Shown here piece by piece: positions 19,078-28,961 of a stretch of DNA of 64,000 nucleotides. The position numbers and the translations under genes were made by a program. Location of the stretch: contig NZ_JACJTT010000002.1 of assembly GCF_014698825.1 (NCBI RefSeq), positions 124,001-188,000 of the forward strand, in the 5' to 3' direction. The DNA comes from Richelia sinica FACHB-800 (GTDB lineage: Bacteria; Cyanobacteriota; Cyanobacteriia; Cyanobacteriales; Nostocaceae). Position 1 is the stretch's first letter, and each line of letters begins with the position of its first letter. The notes below the pieces were generated by a model. The model ran no database searches. It had not been told where the DNA came from and saw nothing but the letters and a program-made list of their open reading frames with translations.

Positions 19078-20094
19078 ATGAACGCACTTCGAGGATCTGC
19101 TGTGCTCAGTTCTGCAACTTTACAGGTGCAGCCAGCTGCAACAGGAATGTCTGAAAATAATCGCCTGCGGCTGTTTTCTGGCTCTGCCAACGTACCACTT
19201 TCCCAAGAAGTAGCTCGTTACCTGGGTATGGACTTGGGACCCATGATTCGCAAAAGGTTTGCGGATGGAGAAATTTATATTCAAATCCAGGAATCGATTC
19301 GGGGTTGTGATGTCTATTTAATCCAACCATCTTGTCAACCCGTGAACGATCACTTAATGGAATTATTAATTATGGTTGATGCTTGTCGTCGGGCTTCCGC
19401 ACGGCAAATCACCGCAGTAATTCCCTATTATGGTTATGCTCGTGCAGACCGAAAAACGGCAGGACGAGAATCTATCACTGCCAAGTTAGTTGCCAACTTG
19501 ATTACTCAAGCAGGTGCTAATCGCGTTCTGGCAATGGATTTACACTCAGCACAAATTCAGGGTTATTTTGATATACCCTTTGATCATGTTTACGGCTCAC
19601 CAGTGTTACTAGACTATCTCATCAGTAAAAAACTCCCTGATTTAGTCGTTGTCTCTCCTGATGTGGGTGGTGTGGCTAGGGCGAGAGCATTTGCCAAAAA
19701 GCTCAATGATGCTCCCTTGGCGATTATTGATAAGCGTCGTCAAGCCCATAATGTGGCTGAAGTGTTAAACGTCATCGGTGATGTCAGAGGCAAAACTGCT
19801 GTTTTGGTAGATGACATGATTGATACTGGTGGCACAATTGCTGAAGGTGCAAGACTACTCAGGCAGGAAGGGGCACGTCAAGTCTATGCCTGTGCTACCC
19901 ATGCAGTATTTTCGCCACCAGCAGTAGAGCGTTTGTCCAGTGGCGTGTTTGAAGAAGTCATTGTCACTAATACAATTCCTATTCCTGAAAGCAAGCGTTT
20001 TCCACAATTGGTAGTGCTTTCTGTTGCTAATCTTCTAGGGGAAACTATCTGGCGTATTCACGAAGACAGTTCCGTAAGTAGTATGTTTCGCTAA
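19078..20094 (+). CDS. prs: Ribose-phosphate pyrophosphokinase
   Basis: Makes PRPP from ribose 5-phosphate and ATP, feeding nucleotide, His and Trp synthesis; 338 residues, cytoplasmic. Signatures are complete: KRFADGEIYIQI, the flexible-loop ATP site YYGYARADRKT, the metal motif LAMDLHSAQIQGYF, and the PRPP-binding loop VLVDDMIDTGGTI. The first 24 residues precede the conserved core; translation could also begin at the in-frame ATG for MSENNRLRLF (19147), giving 315 residues, nearer the usual family length. A convergent terminator-like hairpin lies downstream. Confidence 0.94.
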   Translation: MNALRGSAVLSSATLQVQPAATGMSENNRLRLFSGSANVPLSQEVARYLGMDLGPMIRKRFADGEIYIQIQESIRGCDVYLIQPSCQPVNDHLMELLIMVDACRRASARQITAVIPYYGYARADRKTAGRESITAKLVANLITQAGANRVLAMDLHSAQIQGYFDIPFDHVYGSPVLLDYLISKKLPDLVVVSPDVGGVARARAFAKKLNDAPLAIIDKRRQAHNVAEVLNVIGDVRGKTAVLVDDMIDTGGTIAEGARLLRQEGARQVYACATHAVFSPPAVERLSSGVFEEVIVTNTIPIPESKRFPQLVVLSVANLLGETIWRIHEDSSVSSMFR

Positions 20095-20095
20095 T

Positions 20096-20173
20096 TATAG
20101 CAGGTGACAGTGCTAAAAACCTTTGGGTGTCTAAGTTTTAGTTAATGTCCTGACTGCTTTGTTTACGGCTATA
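20096..20173 (+). repeat. TATAGC-type dispersed repeat, copy B
   Basis: Starts TATAGCAGGTGACAG right after the prs stop and ends TTTACGGCTATA. Compared with copies A and C it lacks the short AGCTGT segment before GTTAATGTCC. The ends form an imperfect terminal inverted repeat (TATAGC/GGCTATA). Confidence 0.75.
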
Positions 20174-20202
20174 AAATTTGGGTTTTTCCAGAATTCCATT
20201 GT

Positions 20203-20258
20203 GAAGGATGAAGTGTCAAGTGTAGAATTTTGCAGCTTCAGTCCTTCATTTTTTATTT
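20203..20258. terminator. Bidirectional terminator-like hairpin between prs and PEP-synthase-like gene
   Basis: GAAGGATGAAG pairs with CTTCAGTCCTTC (one bulge) and is followed by ATTTTTTATTTTT on the plus strand. It lies between two convergent genes, where a shared terminator is expected. Confidence 0.55.
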
Positions 20259-22574
20259 TTATTCCCCTTTAGCCTGTTCCAGTTGCTGCCTTGCTGCTGC
20301 TAGGATGATGCGTTGTTCAGCGCGAGCGATCACTCTATAGGTTCTCTCTACTGCTTCTGGTTCTACAGAAATAGAGGTGATTCCCCATTCAACTAATTTA
20401 TCTATAATTTCTGGATACAAGGCTGGTGCTTGACCACAAATAGAACAGGGAATACCCCCTGCTTGAGCCATTTTAATTAATTGAGCGATAGCACTCATCA
20501 CCGCTGGATGCCTTTCATCAAAGCTTTTAGCTAAATTGCCTTGTTCTCGATCTATGCCTAAAATTAATTGGGTCAAGTCATTTGTGCCAATGGAAATTCC
20601 TGCTGCGCCAGCTTTGATATATTCTGGCAATAAAAATAAGACGCTGGGAACTTCTGCCATCATCCATAGTTGAAACTGGGGTATTTGAGTTAGTCCAGCT
20701 TGTTCTACTTTCTGACGACAAAACTCAAATTCTTCTACAGTGCGGACAAAGGGTAGGAGCAAATTGATGTTGCTGTAACCTAAGGTTTGCAAATCTGCTA
20801 AGGCTTGGAGTTCTAATTCAAAAATTTCCGGGTTGCGGATATAACTAAAAACTCCCCGTTCACCTAGCATTGAGGTGGTGGCAGGTCGAGAACTATCATG
20901 GAAAGATGGCAATTCAGGCGATCGCCAATCTAAGGAACGATAAAATACTGGTCTAGGTGCAAAGCTACGGACAAATTGTAAAATCTGCTCAGATAAGGCT
21001 GTTAATAATTCTGCTTTTTTTCCGGCTAATAGCCAATCTACGGGATGTTTACCCTCCAGAATATTTAACATCATCAACTCTGAGCGTAACAATCCCACTC
21101 CATCTACAGGCAACTTTTGCGCTTGTTCAACTAAACTGGGTTGACTGAGATTTACTAATAGTTGAGTGGCAATAATTGGGAGTTGAGGTGAGATGGAAAA
21201 TGAAGGAGGAGAAGATATTATTTCCTGTGTCTTTCCTACTAATGGTTCTTCCTCCATCCGATAGACTTCTCCCCTTTCCCCGTCAATTAACAGTTTCTCT
21301 CCTGGGTCTAATAATTTGGTGGCATCTGGCAAACTGACCACAGCAGGTATACCCAATTCCCTGGCCAAAATTGCCCCATGGCTAGTTAATCCGCCTTTTT
21401 CTGTAATAATTCCCCCTACATTCTGAAGCAAGGGAAACCAATCAGGAGTCACTGTTGGTGCCACCAAAATCACATCTTTGGGAATTTGAGTTGGTTTAGG
21501 TTGGGAGTCAAGAATAATATGGGCAGTGGATATGACCCTACCTCTAGCCGCACCAATACCTTTAATAAATTTTAAATTGGGAATAACAGGTTGGGGAGCA
21601 TTAACTTGGGTAATGTAAAGTTGAGGGACTGGATTTGCTGCGGTGATTGTCCATTTCATTTGGAAATTTGTCCCCAATTCACCCATCAACCGATGGCCTA
21701 AGCCAATTACCTGTGATAAATATTCTGTTGATAGCGCCTGCTGTTTTTGTTGGGATTCTGCTAGGAGATAGGTAACTAAACAATTTTTTTCTACTGTTAA
21801 TACTGACTGGGATGGAGATGAATCATCATCTAAACAATAAGCCAGCATTTTGTTGCCTAATTTCTTTTCTCTCACTAGTCCGTTGTCTGGTTGAACGGAG
21901 TGAATATCTGGCAAAACGTCGCCATTAGTAATGGCCAATCCTAATCCCCAAGCGGCTTGAATTTCCCACTCAGATAAATTAGCATTCAACACACCAGAAG
22001 CGATCGCATTTTCTACTGGTTGTACTAATACCGCTAAATTAATGGTATGTAGACTGATGCCTAGACTTTGCCAATACAATAGACTTCTGGCTCGAAATAA
22101 CTGACTCCAGGTATGCTTGAGAGCATAAGCGATCGCTTCTTCATAACACCGACAAAACACAGATTCCAGTAACCCAGAAATATTTCCCACACTCTGAGTT
22201 CCAGTTGCTATGGACAATGTCGGTCGAAAAATCAAGCAATTTTTTTGCCATGTGCTTGCTGCTTGAAAAATACTATTCACCCATTCCTCAGGAACAGCAG
22301 CAGACACAATTTCTTGACGTAATTTGCTAGCTACTTGCTGGAGTTGTCGCCAGTTAGCTACATCCAAATGTAATGAAGAATCAGGTAAATCAGCTACTAA
22401 CGACTCTGAACTATTGAGGTTTTCTAGAAATTGCCGCAAAACTCCTGCCGAAACTACAAAACCAGGCACTACTGGATAGCCTCGGTGGCTAATTCTACTT
22501 AACTGAAAAGCTTTTTCGCCTACTTGGGAGCGGTCTTGTAATTTAATTTGGTCAAGCCAGTAGAGTTGTTCCAC
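20259..22574 (-). CDS. PEP synthase-like phosphotransferase with degenerate ATP-grasp half
   Basis: 771 residues, built like phosphoenolpyruvate synthase/PPDK. The swivelling phosphohistidine domain is intact (GGLTSHGAILARELGIPAVV, about 400), and so is the PEP/pyruvate TIM barrel (GLLRSELMML, GISIGTNDLTQLILGIDR, and the Cys motif CSICGQAPA). The N-terminal nucleotide-binding half is poor: where active enzymes have RSSATAEDLP and a FAGQ motif, this protein reads FRPTLSIATGTQ and NISGLLES. It may use a different phosphoryl donor or be regulatory. Start MEQLYWLDQIKLQDRSQVGEKA aligns with the family's VGGKNA region. It is transcribed alone. Confidence 0.8.
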   Translation of the reverse strand: MEQLYWLDQIKLQDRSQVGEKAFQLSRISHRGYPVVPGFVVSAGVLRQFLENLNSSESLVADLPDSSLHLDVANWRQLQQVASKLRQEIVSAAVPEEWVNSIFQAASTWQKNCLIFRPTLSIATGTQSVGNISGLLESVFCRCYEEAIAYALKHTWSQLFRARSLLYWQSLGISLHTINLAVLVQPVENAIASGVLNANLSEWEIQAAWGLGLAITNGDVLPDIHSVQPDNGLVREKKLGNKMLAYCLDDDSSPSQSVLTVEKNCLVTYLLAESQQKQQALSTEYLSQVIGLGHRLMGELGTNFQMKWTITAANPVPQLYITQVNAPQPVIPNLKFIKGIGAARGRVISTAHIILDSQPKPTQIPKDVILVAPTVTPDWFPLLQNVGGIITEKGGLTSHGAILARELGIPAVVSLPDATKLLDPGEKLLIDGERGEVYRMEEEPLVGKTQEIISSPPSFSISPQLPIIATQLLVNLSQPSLVEQAQKLPVDGVGLLRSELMMLNILEGKHPVDWLLAGKKAELLTALSEQILQFVRSFAPRPVFYRSLDWRSPELPSFHDSSRPATTSMLGERGVFSYIRNPEIFELELQALADLQTLGYSNINLLLPFVRTVEEFEFCRQKVEQAGLTQIPQFQLWMMAEVPSVLFLLPEYIKAGAAGISIGTNDLTQLILGIDREQGNLAKSFDERHPAVMSAIAQLIKMAQAGGIPCSICGQAPALYPEIIDKLVEWGITSISVEPEAVERTYRVIARAEQRIILAAARQQLEQAKGE

Positions 22575-22893
22575 TCAATTAGTAATGTGTGAGTTATTAG
22601 TTTTCTTTTATTTTTGTCCTTTGTCCTTTGTCAGTTTTCAATTCACTGACTAGCTGAGAAAATTCCCCCCCTTACATTAGCCCTCCTTATCAAAAAAATC
22701 ACAGTTAATCATGACGACTCTCTTAAATTAAATTTAGCAGCATTCCCTTAATTATTAAGTTTATGATTAAATCTGGCAAATTACGATAAAATATAATGAT
22801 TCTTTGATTTTTCCGAATGCAAGAGTTATAATTTTTTGTAACTATATTACCAATTAACTTGATTTTTCAAAATATTTATTTACCAACCATAAC
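22575..22893. other. Intergenic region with heptamer tandem repeat
   Basis: 319 bases between divergent genes. TTTGTCC is repeated about three times at 22612-22633, a heptanucleotide tandem repeat of the STRR kind known in heterocystous cyanobacteria. No gene is seen. Confidence 0.55.
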
Positions 22894-23355
22894 TTGATTA
22901 ACTCAGACTATCTGACCAACAATAATTGGCTCAACATCTGTGTTCGACTATTATTTGCTCTATTAATTGGTGCAATGATTGGTTTAGAACGTCAACTGAA
23001 GCACAAACCAGCAGGTTTGCGAACTCACATGTTAGTCAGTTTGGGATCGGCTGTATTTACCTTGATTAATATCCAACTTAGTGGAGAGCAAGTCAATGTA
23101 GATGCTCTCAGTCGCGTTATTCAAGGCATTACTGCGGGAGTAGGATTTTTAGGTGCCGGAGAAATATTACGTTCTTCCTCACAGAAATCCCAATCATTAG
23201 AAATTCATGGCTTAACAACAGCAGCAGCTATTTGGGTGACAGCGGCCTTAGGAATTGCTGCGGGTTGTGGTTTGTGGAGTTTAGGACTAGCTGGTGCTGG
23301 TTTGACGCTGATTGTTCTCCACTTCTTAAAACGCTTGGAACGATTTGATGATTAA
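22894..23355 (+). CDS. MgtC/SapB family membrane protein
   Basis: 153 residues with about four membrane helices. It has the family signature LLIGAMIGLERQLKHKPAGLRTHMLVSLGSA, then QGITAGVGFLGAGEIL and GLTTAAAIWVTAALGIAAG. MgtC-like proteins are linked to growth at low magnesium and to cell-envelope or ATPase regulation in other bacteria; the exact role here is unknown. The call uses a TTG start (22894) because no ATG precedes the conserved first helix. No clear ribosome site is seen, so the start is uncertain. This is the short form without the C-terminal ACT-like domain. Confidence 0.85.
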   Translation: MINSDYLTNNNWLNICVRLLFALLIGAMIGLERQLKHKPAGLRTHMLVSLGSAVFTLINIQLSGEQVNVDALSRVIQGITAGVGFLGAGEILRSSSQKSQSLEIHGLTTAAAIWVTAALGIAAGCGLWSLGLAGAGLTLIVLHFLKRLERFDD

Positions 23356-23683
23356 TTGGTGAAATTAAGTTAGTGGATCTGCATGTGAAGCTACAGGGAA
23401 TAATTGAACGCAGATAAACGCAGATACACACAGATAAAGATGTTTCAATTCACAGATTTTAGATTTTGTCCAGTCTCACATAAAATGGTGATGACTTAAA
23501 TATGTAGGAGTTACGCACAATTCACAGAATAATGAACCACGTATCGCTAAAGCAAAAGTTTCGCTAATATAACACGTAGCGTCCCGTAGGGATAGGAAAG
23601 AGGGTTTGAGAGGTATTTTGCGTAAGTCCTGATATGGTAATTTTATGTAATCAAATTTTATATGATTAAAAATATCGCCTACA
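23356..23683. other. Intergenic region with decamer repeat and MITE-like element
   Basis: 328 bases. It contains the CGCAGATAAA-type decamer tandem (23409-23438) and the 125-bp inverted-repeat-bounded element described separately. No ORF is supported. Confidence 0.55.
23506..23630. mobile_element. MITE-like element with AGGA(C/G)TTACGCA ends
   Basis: 125 bp, non-coding. The left end AGGAGTTACGCA (23506-23517) faces TGCGTAAGTCCT (23619-23630); 11 of 12 positions are complementary. The interior includes a GCTAAAGC...CCCGTAGGGA stretch. Ends of this sequence are recurrent on small non-autonomous elements in Nostocales genomes (general knowledge, not checked). Confidence 0.55.
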
Positions 23684-24097
23684 TTATTTAAATAGGCGTA
23701 ACACCTTAGCGAAAATTTCTTCTTCTGATCTGGTATCCAAAATAGATTTAACTAAATTAATAAATTCTAAATCACTAGCAGCATCATTAGCAACTGTTTT
23801 ACTGGCTGCGTAAAAGCTCACATCGTCTATATTTAATTCATTGGTAACACCTGTTTGTAATGTTGGTTGTTGACTATGCCAAGAAACAGATTTACCACGC
23901 AAAGTAAATTGAAACCAGATAATTTCATTATGTTGTAATTCTAAAAAAACATCAAAATATGGTTCTCCTCCTTGTAACCAAATTCTTTCTATACCTTCAT
24001 GTTGAGATTGTTTGAGCAGTTTTGGCTCAATTGTTCTTAATGAAGAACCTAATAAAGCAATCTCTTCAGCATTAAAAATTTGTTTACGTGGCAACAT
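23684..24097 (-). CDS. Hypothetical protein, about 137 residues
   Basis: Family not recognised. The likely start is MLPRKQIFNAEEIALLGSSL (ATG 24095-24097); a longer form adds 20 hydrophobic residues with little appeal. It is soluble and acidic at the end, with the notable stretch WLQGGEPYFDVFLELQHNEI that looks like paired beta strands, and a C-terminal helix (EEEIFAKVLRLFK). Intergenic repeats flank it on both sides, and it has no operon partner. Confidence 0.6.
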   Translation of the reverse strand: MLPRKQIFNAEEIALLGSSLRTIEPKLLKQSQHEGIERIWLQGGEPYFDVFLELQHNEIIWFQFTLRGKSVSWHSQQPTLQTGVTNELNIDDVSFYAASKTVANDAASDLEFINLVKSILDTRSEEEIFAKVLRLFK

Positions 24098-24522
24098 ATA
24101 AATCATAAAATTTACATAAAATTTGAATAAATCACATATAGCAATCGCCCGTGACAAGTCTTTTCACATTGTTACCTGTTCTTCTTCAGCTGAAGCGGTA
24201 GTTGAGCATAGTTGAAACTCACTGCCAAGCCTGTCACCTGCTATAACCTAGATAAATTGCATATTTTCTATATAGCCGTATACAAGTTAGTTAGGACATT
24301 AACTACAGCTAAAACTAAGATACCCAAAGGCTTTTAGCTCTGTCACCCGTCACCTGCTATACTAGAAGACCAACTTTTAATAGAGTTTCCCATGTTTATA
24401 TAATGCCCGTAAATTCTAATTTTATATCCAGCAATCTTACCGAAAATAGTCACAAAATGTAAGTCTGCTATGGTTAATGATTGATTTTTATCAGTAAATT
24501 CACTAATAAAATATCAGTTGAA
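24098..24522. other. Intergenic region holding dispersed repeat copy C
   Basis: 425 bases upstream of the hypothetical gene and downstream of recF. Copy C of the TATAGC repeat occupies 24271-24361; a short related CCTGTCACCTGCTATAA fragment sits at about 24227-24244. No coding sequence is seen. Confidence 0.6.
24271..24361 (-). repeat. TATAGC-type dispersed repeat, copy C (inverted)
   Basis: Begins TATAGCCGTA and ends CACCTGCTATA on the plus strand. Read on the minus strand it carries the same ordered core as copy A: GAGCTAAAAG, CTTTGGGTATCTTA, TTTTAGCTGTAG, TTAATGTCCTAACTA. Length 91 bp. Confidence 0.75.
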
Positions 24523-25653
24523 TTAACTAATAGCGGCTGGAAAAGAAATTTCCCCAGCTTTGACAAATAGAATTTGCGAAGATTTGAGCCACTGGGAATC
24601 AAAAGAACCTAAATGAGTGGTGGTAATCAAAGTTTGAAAGCGGTCTTGAATAGTATCTAGCAATTGGTTTTGACGGTAGGGGTCTAATTCCGCTAATACA
24701 TCATCCAATAATAATAAGGGTGGTTCTTTGACAACTTCCTCAATTAATTGTAATTCTGCTAATTTCAATGCTAACACCAGTGTCCTTTGCTGACCTTGGG
24801 AACCATACTGACGTGCTGGTGTTTGATTAATGCTTAATTCGATTTCATCTCGATGAGGACCAACGAGAGTAGTTCCTTGATTTAACTCAGCAATAAACCG
24901 CTGTTGAATTTTGCCTAAAAAAGCTTGTTCTATCTCTCCTGGTTGATTTTCTTCCCCGGAGATATTAGGTGCATATTTAATTTCTAATACTTCTGTGCTA
25001 CCACTAATACTGGCGTGCCAAGCGGCGGCAATGGGTGCTAGTCTTTGAATAGCGCGATCGCGTCTTCTAATCACCCTTGTGCCTGCGGTGACTAACTGAG
25101 CATCCCAAATCGCTAATTCTGATTGTAAGGACTTGGCAGGGGCTTCAAGATGGCGTTTTAAAAAGGCATTGCGTTGACGCAGAACTTGATGATATTGGTG
25201 AAGTAGGTGAGCATAGACAGGCTCAAGTTGAATCAGTAGAGTATCTAACCAATTACGACGACCATCAGGGCCACCACGCACCAATTCTAAATCTAAGCTG
25301 GAAAACTCGACGGCGTTGAGAATACCGAGAAAGTCCATTTGCCGACGGACTGTTTCTCCATTGATAGCGACGCTACGACGGGACTGACGACGTAGTGTCA
25401 GGGTTAACTCGCTTACACCACTAAATCGTTCTAGGGTGGCGTTAATTTGGGCTGTAGACTCCCCTTCTTTGACTAAATCGCGATCGCGTCCCATCCGGTG
25501 CGATCGCAATGTTGCCAATAATTCTACAGCCTCCAACAAATTTGATTTACCTTGAGCATTATTACCCACCAAAATTGTCTTGGCAGCAGCAAACTCAACC
25601 TTTTGGTCTTGGTAATTGCGAAATTGTCGGAGGTGTAGGGTTTTGAGGTACAT
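24523..25653 (-). CDS. recF: DNA replication and repair protein RecF
   Basis: SMC-like ATPase that helps load RecA at single-strand gaps; 376 residues, cytoplasmic. The Walker A motif VGNNAQGKSNLLEA is near residue 31, the ABC-type signature is in YGSQGQQRTLVLALKLAE, and Walker B is PLLLLDDVLAELD. The ATG at 25651-25653 (MYLKTLHLRQFRNY) is the family start; an in-frame TTG three codons earlier is less likely. It lies between recognisable repeats and is not next to dnaN or gyrB, as is usual in cyanobacteria. Confidence 0.95.
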   Translation of the reverse strand: MYLKTLHLRQFRNYQDQKVEFAAAKTILVGNNAQGKSNLLEAVELLATLRSHRMGRDRDLVKEGESTAQINATLERFSGVSELTLTLRRQSRRSVAINGETVRRQMDFLGILNAVEFSSLDLELVRGGPDGRRNWLDTLLIQLEPVYAHLLHQYHQVLRQRNAFLKRHLEAPAKSLQSELAIWDAQLVTAGTRVIRRRDRAIQRLAPIAAAWHASISGSTEVLEIKYAPNISGEENQPGEIEQAFLGKIQQRFIAELNQGTTLVGPHRDEIELSINQTPARQYGSQGQQRTLVLALKLAELQLIEEVVKEPPLLLLDDVLAELDPYRQNQLLDTIQDRFQTLITTTHLGSFDSQWLKSSQILFVKAGEISFPAAIS

Positions 25654-25660
25654 ATTCAAC

Positions 25661-25690
25661 AATTAAAAATTAAAAATTAAAAATTAAAAA
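25661..25690. repeat. Heptamer tandem repeat (AATTAAA)4
   Basis: Four perfect copies of a 7-bp unit just upstream of recF, a short tandemly repeated sequence of the kind typical for heterocystous cyanobacteria. It lies in the recF promoter/leader region. Confidence 0.7.
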
Positions 25691-25817
25691 CCGAAATTGG
25701 ATTCTAATTTTCAATTTTCAATTCAGAAAGTAACAAAGAAAAAGCAGAAATTAACTTTTATTTTCTGCCGGAGGTAAGCAGGTTGATAGTTAAAATGGGA
25801 TTGGCAAATTTTACTTT

Positions 25818-28679
25818 CTAGACACTTCTCTTACCCATTAATCGGAAGAAGATTTTTTCTCCTTCAATCCACACAAACATCAAAGCACTGAAGCCAATAC
25901 AAATACCCAACTCATCTAAAGGCAGGTAGTGAGTACCAAAGAAATCTCGCAGGGGTGGAACATAAACTAACATCAATTGCAAAATCGTGGTGACAATTAC
26001 AGCCCCTAACACATAGGGATTAGAAAGAGGATTCATTTCAATTGTCAGTTGATTATTAGAACGAATGGCAATAGCATGTCCCATTTGGGCAATACATAGA
26101 GAAGTAAACACCATTGTTTTCCATCTCTCTGGATCTAATCCTTCTCCTGTTACCGCTTTGGCATGAAAATATGCCCATTCCATCAGGATAATGCTAATGA
26201 TAGCGAAAATAATCCCAATGCGAACCATGTAGGAACCTAAACCCCTAGCAAAAATACTCTCACGGGGGCTGAAGGGGGGACGTTTCATCACATCCGGTTC
26301 TGGGGGTTCTACTGCTAAGGCTAAAGCAGGTAAACCATCTGTCACCAAGTTCATCCAGAGAATTTGCAAAGGAGTCAGAGGTACACCACCTAAGCCTAAA
26401 ATTGGCGCAGCAGCAATGGTTAATACTTCCCCAATGTTACTACCCAGGATGTATTTAATAAAGCGGCGAATATTGGTGTAAACAACCCTACCTTCCTTGG
26501 TAGCGGCGACGATAGTGGCAAAGTTGTCATCTAGCAGTACCATATCGCTAGCTTCCTTGCTCACATCTGTACCGGTAATACCCATAGCAATACCAATATC
26601 TGCTTGCTTGAGGGCTGGTGCGTCGTTCACACCGTCGCCGGTCATAGCCACAAATCTACCGCGACGTTGTAGGGCTTGAACGATGCGTAGTTTGTGTTCT
26701 GGGGCAACTCTGGCGTAGATACTGACTAAATCAACTTGTGCCTCTAGTTCCTGGTCATTCATCCGTTGCAATTCTTGACCACTCAGGACTCTATCGTCAG
26801 GTTGGGCAATGCCTAAGTCTACAGCGATCGCTTTTGCTGTTAGTTGATGGTCTCCTGTAATCATGACTGGACGAATTCCCGCTTCCCGGCATTCTTGCAC
26901 CGCATCCCGGACTTCTGGCCTTGGTGCATCCAGCATTCCCACCAATCCTAACCACACTAATTCAGTTTCTGATGCTTCGTCTTCACCTTCTGGGGGGATT
27001 GCCATCAGGGGTTTATAGGAAAAGCCAAGTACCCGTAAACCTTTACTGGCCATACTGTCGTTTTCTGCCAGAATTTGTCCTCTTTGTGCTTCAGTCAAAG
27101 GGACAGCTTGATTGTTTAACTGAATGCGAGTACAACGGGCCAAGATTAACTCTGGTGAACCCTTGGTAAACATTAAGTAGGGTTCGGAGTCCACAAAACT
27201 AGCGATCGCTGGGTCTACGGATGTCATCGATGGTTCACCAGTGGCAATGGCTTCCACCCGACATACCACACTCATCCGTTTGCGTTCTGAAGAAAAGGGA
27301 TATTCAGAAACACGAGGTAATTTACTATTCCATTGGTCTTTTTCAATACCAGCTTTCCCCGCCAGGGTAACTAAAGCACCTTCTGTGGGGTCTCCTAAAA
27401 TCACCCATTCCCCTTTTTCCTTTTGTAATACGGAATCGTTACAAGCAGCGCAGGCCACTAACAAGGAAGGAATGGCAGGATATTCTTCTACTTCAACTTT
27501 GTTTCCACTTAATTGGAACTCACCAACAGGGGCATAACCTTCTCCCGTGACCCGCAGGCTTTGATCATTGGTATACAAAGACTGCACCACCATTTTGTTC
27601 TGGGTTAAAGTCCCGGTTTTATCGGAACAAATGGTAGTGACAGACCCTAAAGTTTCCACCGCTGGCAGTTTGCGAATCAAGGCATTGTGGCGTACCATCC
27701 TCTGGGTTCCCAAGGCTAGAGTCACGGTAATTACTGCGGGTAAACCTTCAGGAACTACCGCCACCGCCATACTTAAGGACACTTCCAACAGGTCTTGTAG
27801 ATTACTAAACCCTCTAGCTTGGATAATGCCACCAATCACGACAATAGCTACTAACACCAAAGAACCACTTACCAGCACATTCCCCAATTGAGTCATGCGT
27901 TGTTGTAAGGGAGTTGGTTCATTTTCCACCGACTGCAATAGGGCAGCAATTTTACCCAACTCTGTCCGCATTCCGGTGTTGGTGACGATCACTTTACCCC
28001 GTCCTTGGACGACTTCTGTACCTTGAAAAACTAGATTCAGGCGATCGCCTAAGGACGTATCTTCTGCTAATGTGATTGTTGACTGCTTATTTACTGCTTC
28101 TGCTTCCCCAGTCAGGGCTGACTCTCGCACTTGTAAATTAGATTGTTCTATTAGCCTGCCATCAGCCGCTATTTGTACCCCAGCTTCCAGCAGCATTATG
28201 TCTCCAGGTACAAGTTCCTTGGCTGCGACATCTAACATTTTGCCGTTGCGGATGACTCGCACTAAGGGAGAAGATAGTTTTTTCAGGGCTGCTAAGGCTT
28301 TTTCCGCACGGCTTTCTTGGACATAACCAAGGATGCCATTCAGAACCACAATCGCCATAATCGCGATGGTATCTTTAAATGGCACTTCACCGGGCTTTAA
28401 ATTACCTGCTTGCCAAGCCATCAAATCTAGACCCCCAGAAATGAGTGCTACAGCAATTAACATCAAAAGCATGATGTTCTTGAATTGATCCAGCAGAATT
28501 TCCCAAGCACTACGGCCACCTTGTTCTTCCAATTCATTGGGGCCATATTTTTGGAAACGTTGTTCAACCGCTTGGGATGTTAAGCCACTCTCTGCATTGC
28601 TATCAAGCAGGTCTAGCGCTTTATCAACTTCTAAACTATGCCAAGCGGAGGCACCTTCAGGCAAAGAATGAGCAGACAT
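25818..28679 (-). CDS. P-type cation-transporting ATPase, probable Ca2+ pump (P2A type)
   Basis: 953-residue membrane ATPase. The order is: N-terminal cation ATPase domain, helices 1-2, actuator domain with the phosphatase motif LTGEAEAV, helices 3-4 with the ion-site motif [20 protein letters not shown], phosphorylation motif [11 protein letters not shown], nucleotide-binding domain, hinge [21 protein letters not shown], then six C-terminal helices with [17 protein letters not shown]. The PEGLP and NLVTDGLPA segments fit SERCA/PMR1-like calcium pumps; a Na+ or Mn2+ substrate is possible. It is divergent from the transglutaminase-like gene. Confidence 0.9.
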   Translation of the reverse strand: MSAHSLPEGASAWHSLEVDKALDLLDSNAESGLTSQAVEQRFQKYGPNELEEQGGRSAWEILLDQFKNIMLLMLIAVALISGGLDLMAWQAGNLKPGEVPFKDTIAIMAIVVLNGILGYVQESRAEKALAALKKLSSPLVRVIRNGKMLDVAAKELVPGDIMLLEAGVQIAADGRLIEQSNLQVRESALTGEAEAVNKQSTITLAEDTSLGDRLNLVFQGTEVVQGRGKVIVTNTGMRTELGKIAALLQSVENEPTPLQQRMTQLGNVLVSGSLVLVAIVVIGGIIQARGFSNLQDLLEVSLSMAVAVVPEGLPAVITVTLALGTQRMVRHNALIRKLPAVETLGSVTTICSDKTGTLTQNKMVVQSLYTNDQSLRVTGEGYAPVGEFQLSGNKVEVEEYPAIPSLLVACAACNDSVLQKEKGEWVILGDPTEGALVTLAGKAGIEKDQWNSKLPRVSEYPFSSERKRMSVVCRVEAIATGEPSMTSVDPAIASFVDSEPYLMFTKGSPELILARCTRIQLNNQAVPLTEAQRGQILAENDSMASKGLRVLGFSYKPLMAIPPEGEDEASETELVWLGLVGMLDAPRPEVRDAVQECREAGIRPVMITGDHQLTAKAIAVDLGIAQPDDRVLSGQELQRMNDQELEAQVDLVSIYARVAPEHKLRIVQALQRRGRFVAMTGDGVNDAPALKQADIGIAMGITGTDVSKEASDMVLLDDNFATIVAATKEGRVVYTNIRRFIKYILGSNIGEVLTIAAAPILGLGGVPLTPLQILWMNLVTDGLPALALAVEPPEPDVMKRPPFSPRESIFARGLGSYMVRIGIIFAIISIILMEWAYFHAKAVTGEGLDPERWKTMVFTSLCIAQMGHAIAIRSNNQLTIEMNPLSNPYVLGAVIVTTILQLMLVYVPPLRDFFGTHYLPLDELGICIGFSALMFVWIEGEKIFFRLMGKRSV

Positions 28680-28961
28680 CGTGTAGGTTACAGGAAAAGG
28701 TTACAAAATTCGATCATAATTGAGTGATGGCAGGAAAACCATTAACTCAAGTTACAGGTGGAAAATTCCACGTTGTAACAGTTTAGGTTTAATTACTGAC
28801 ATTTGCCAATTTATTCACCAATTTTGGATATGGGTTTTTGCTTAAAAAAGAGTCGTTTAGATGACATTAAAATGCCAAATATATCTCTTCTGGTCTCCCA
28901 ATGGGATGACAGAAGTTGTGCGACAATAAAGTCTAGGTGTGCTAAACCATCGAACTAAATT

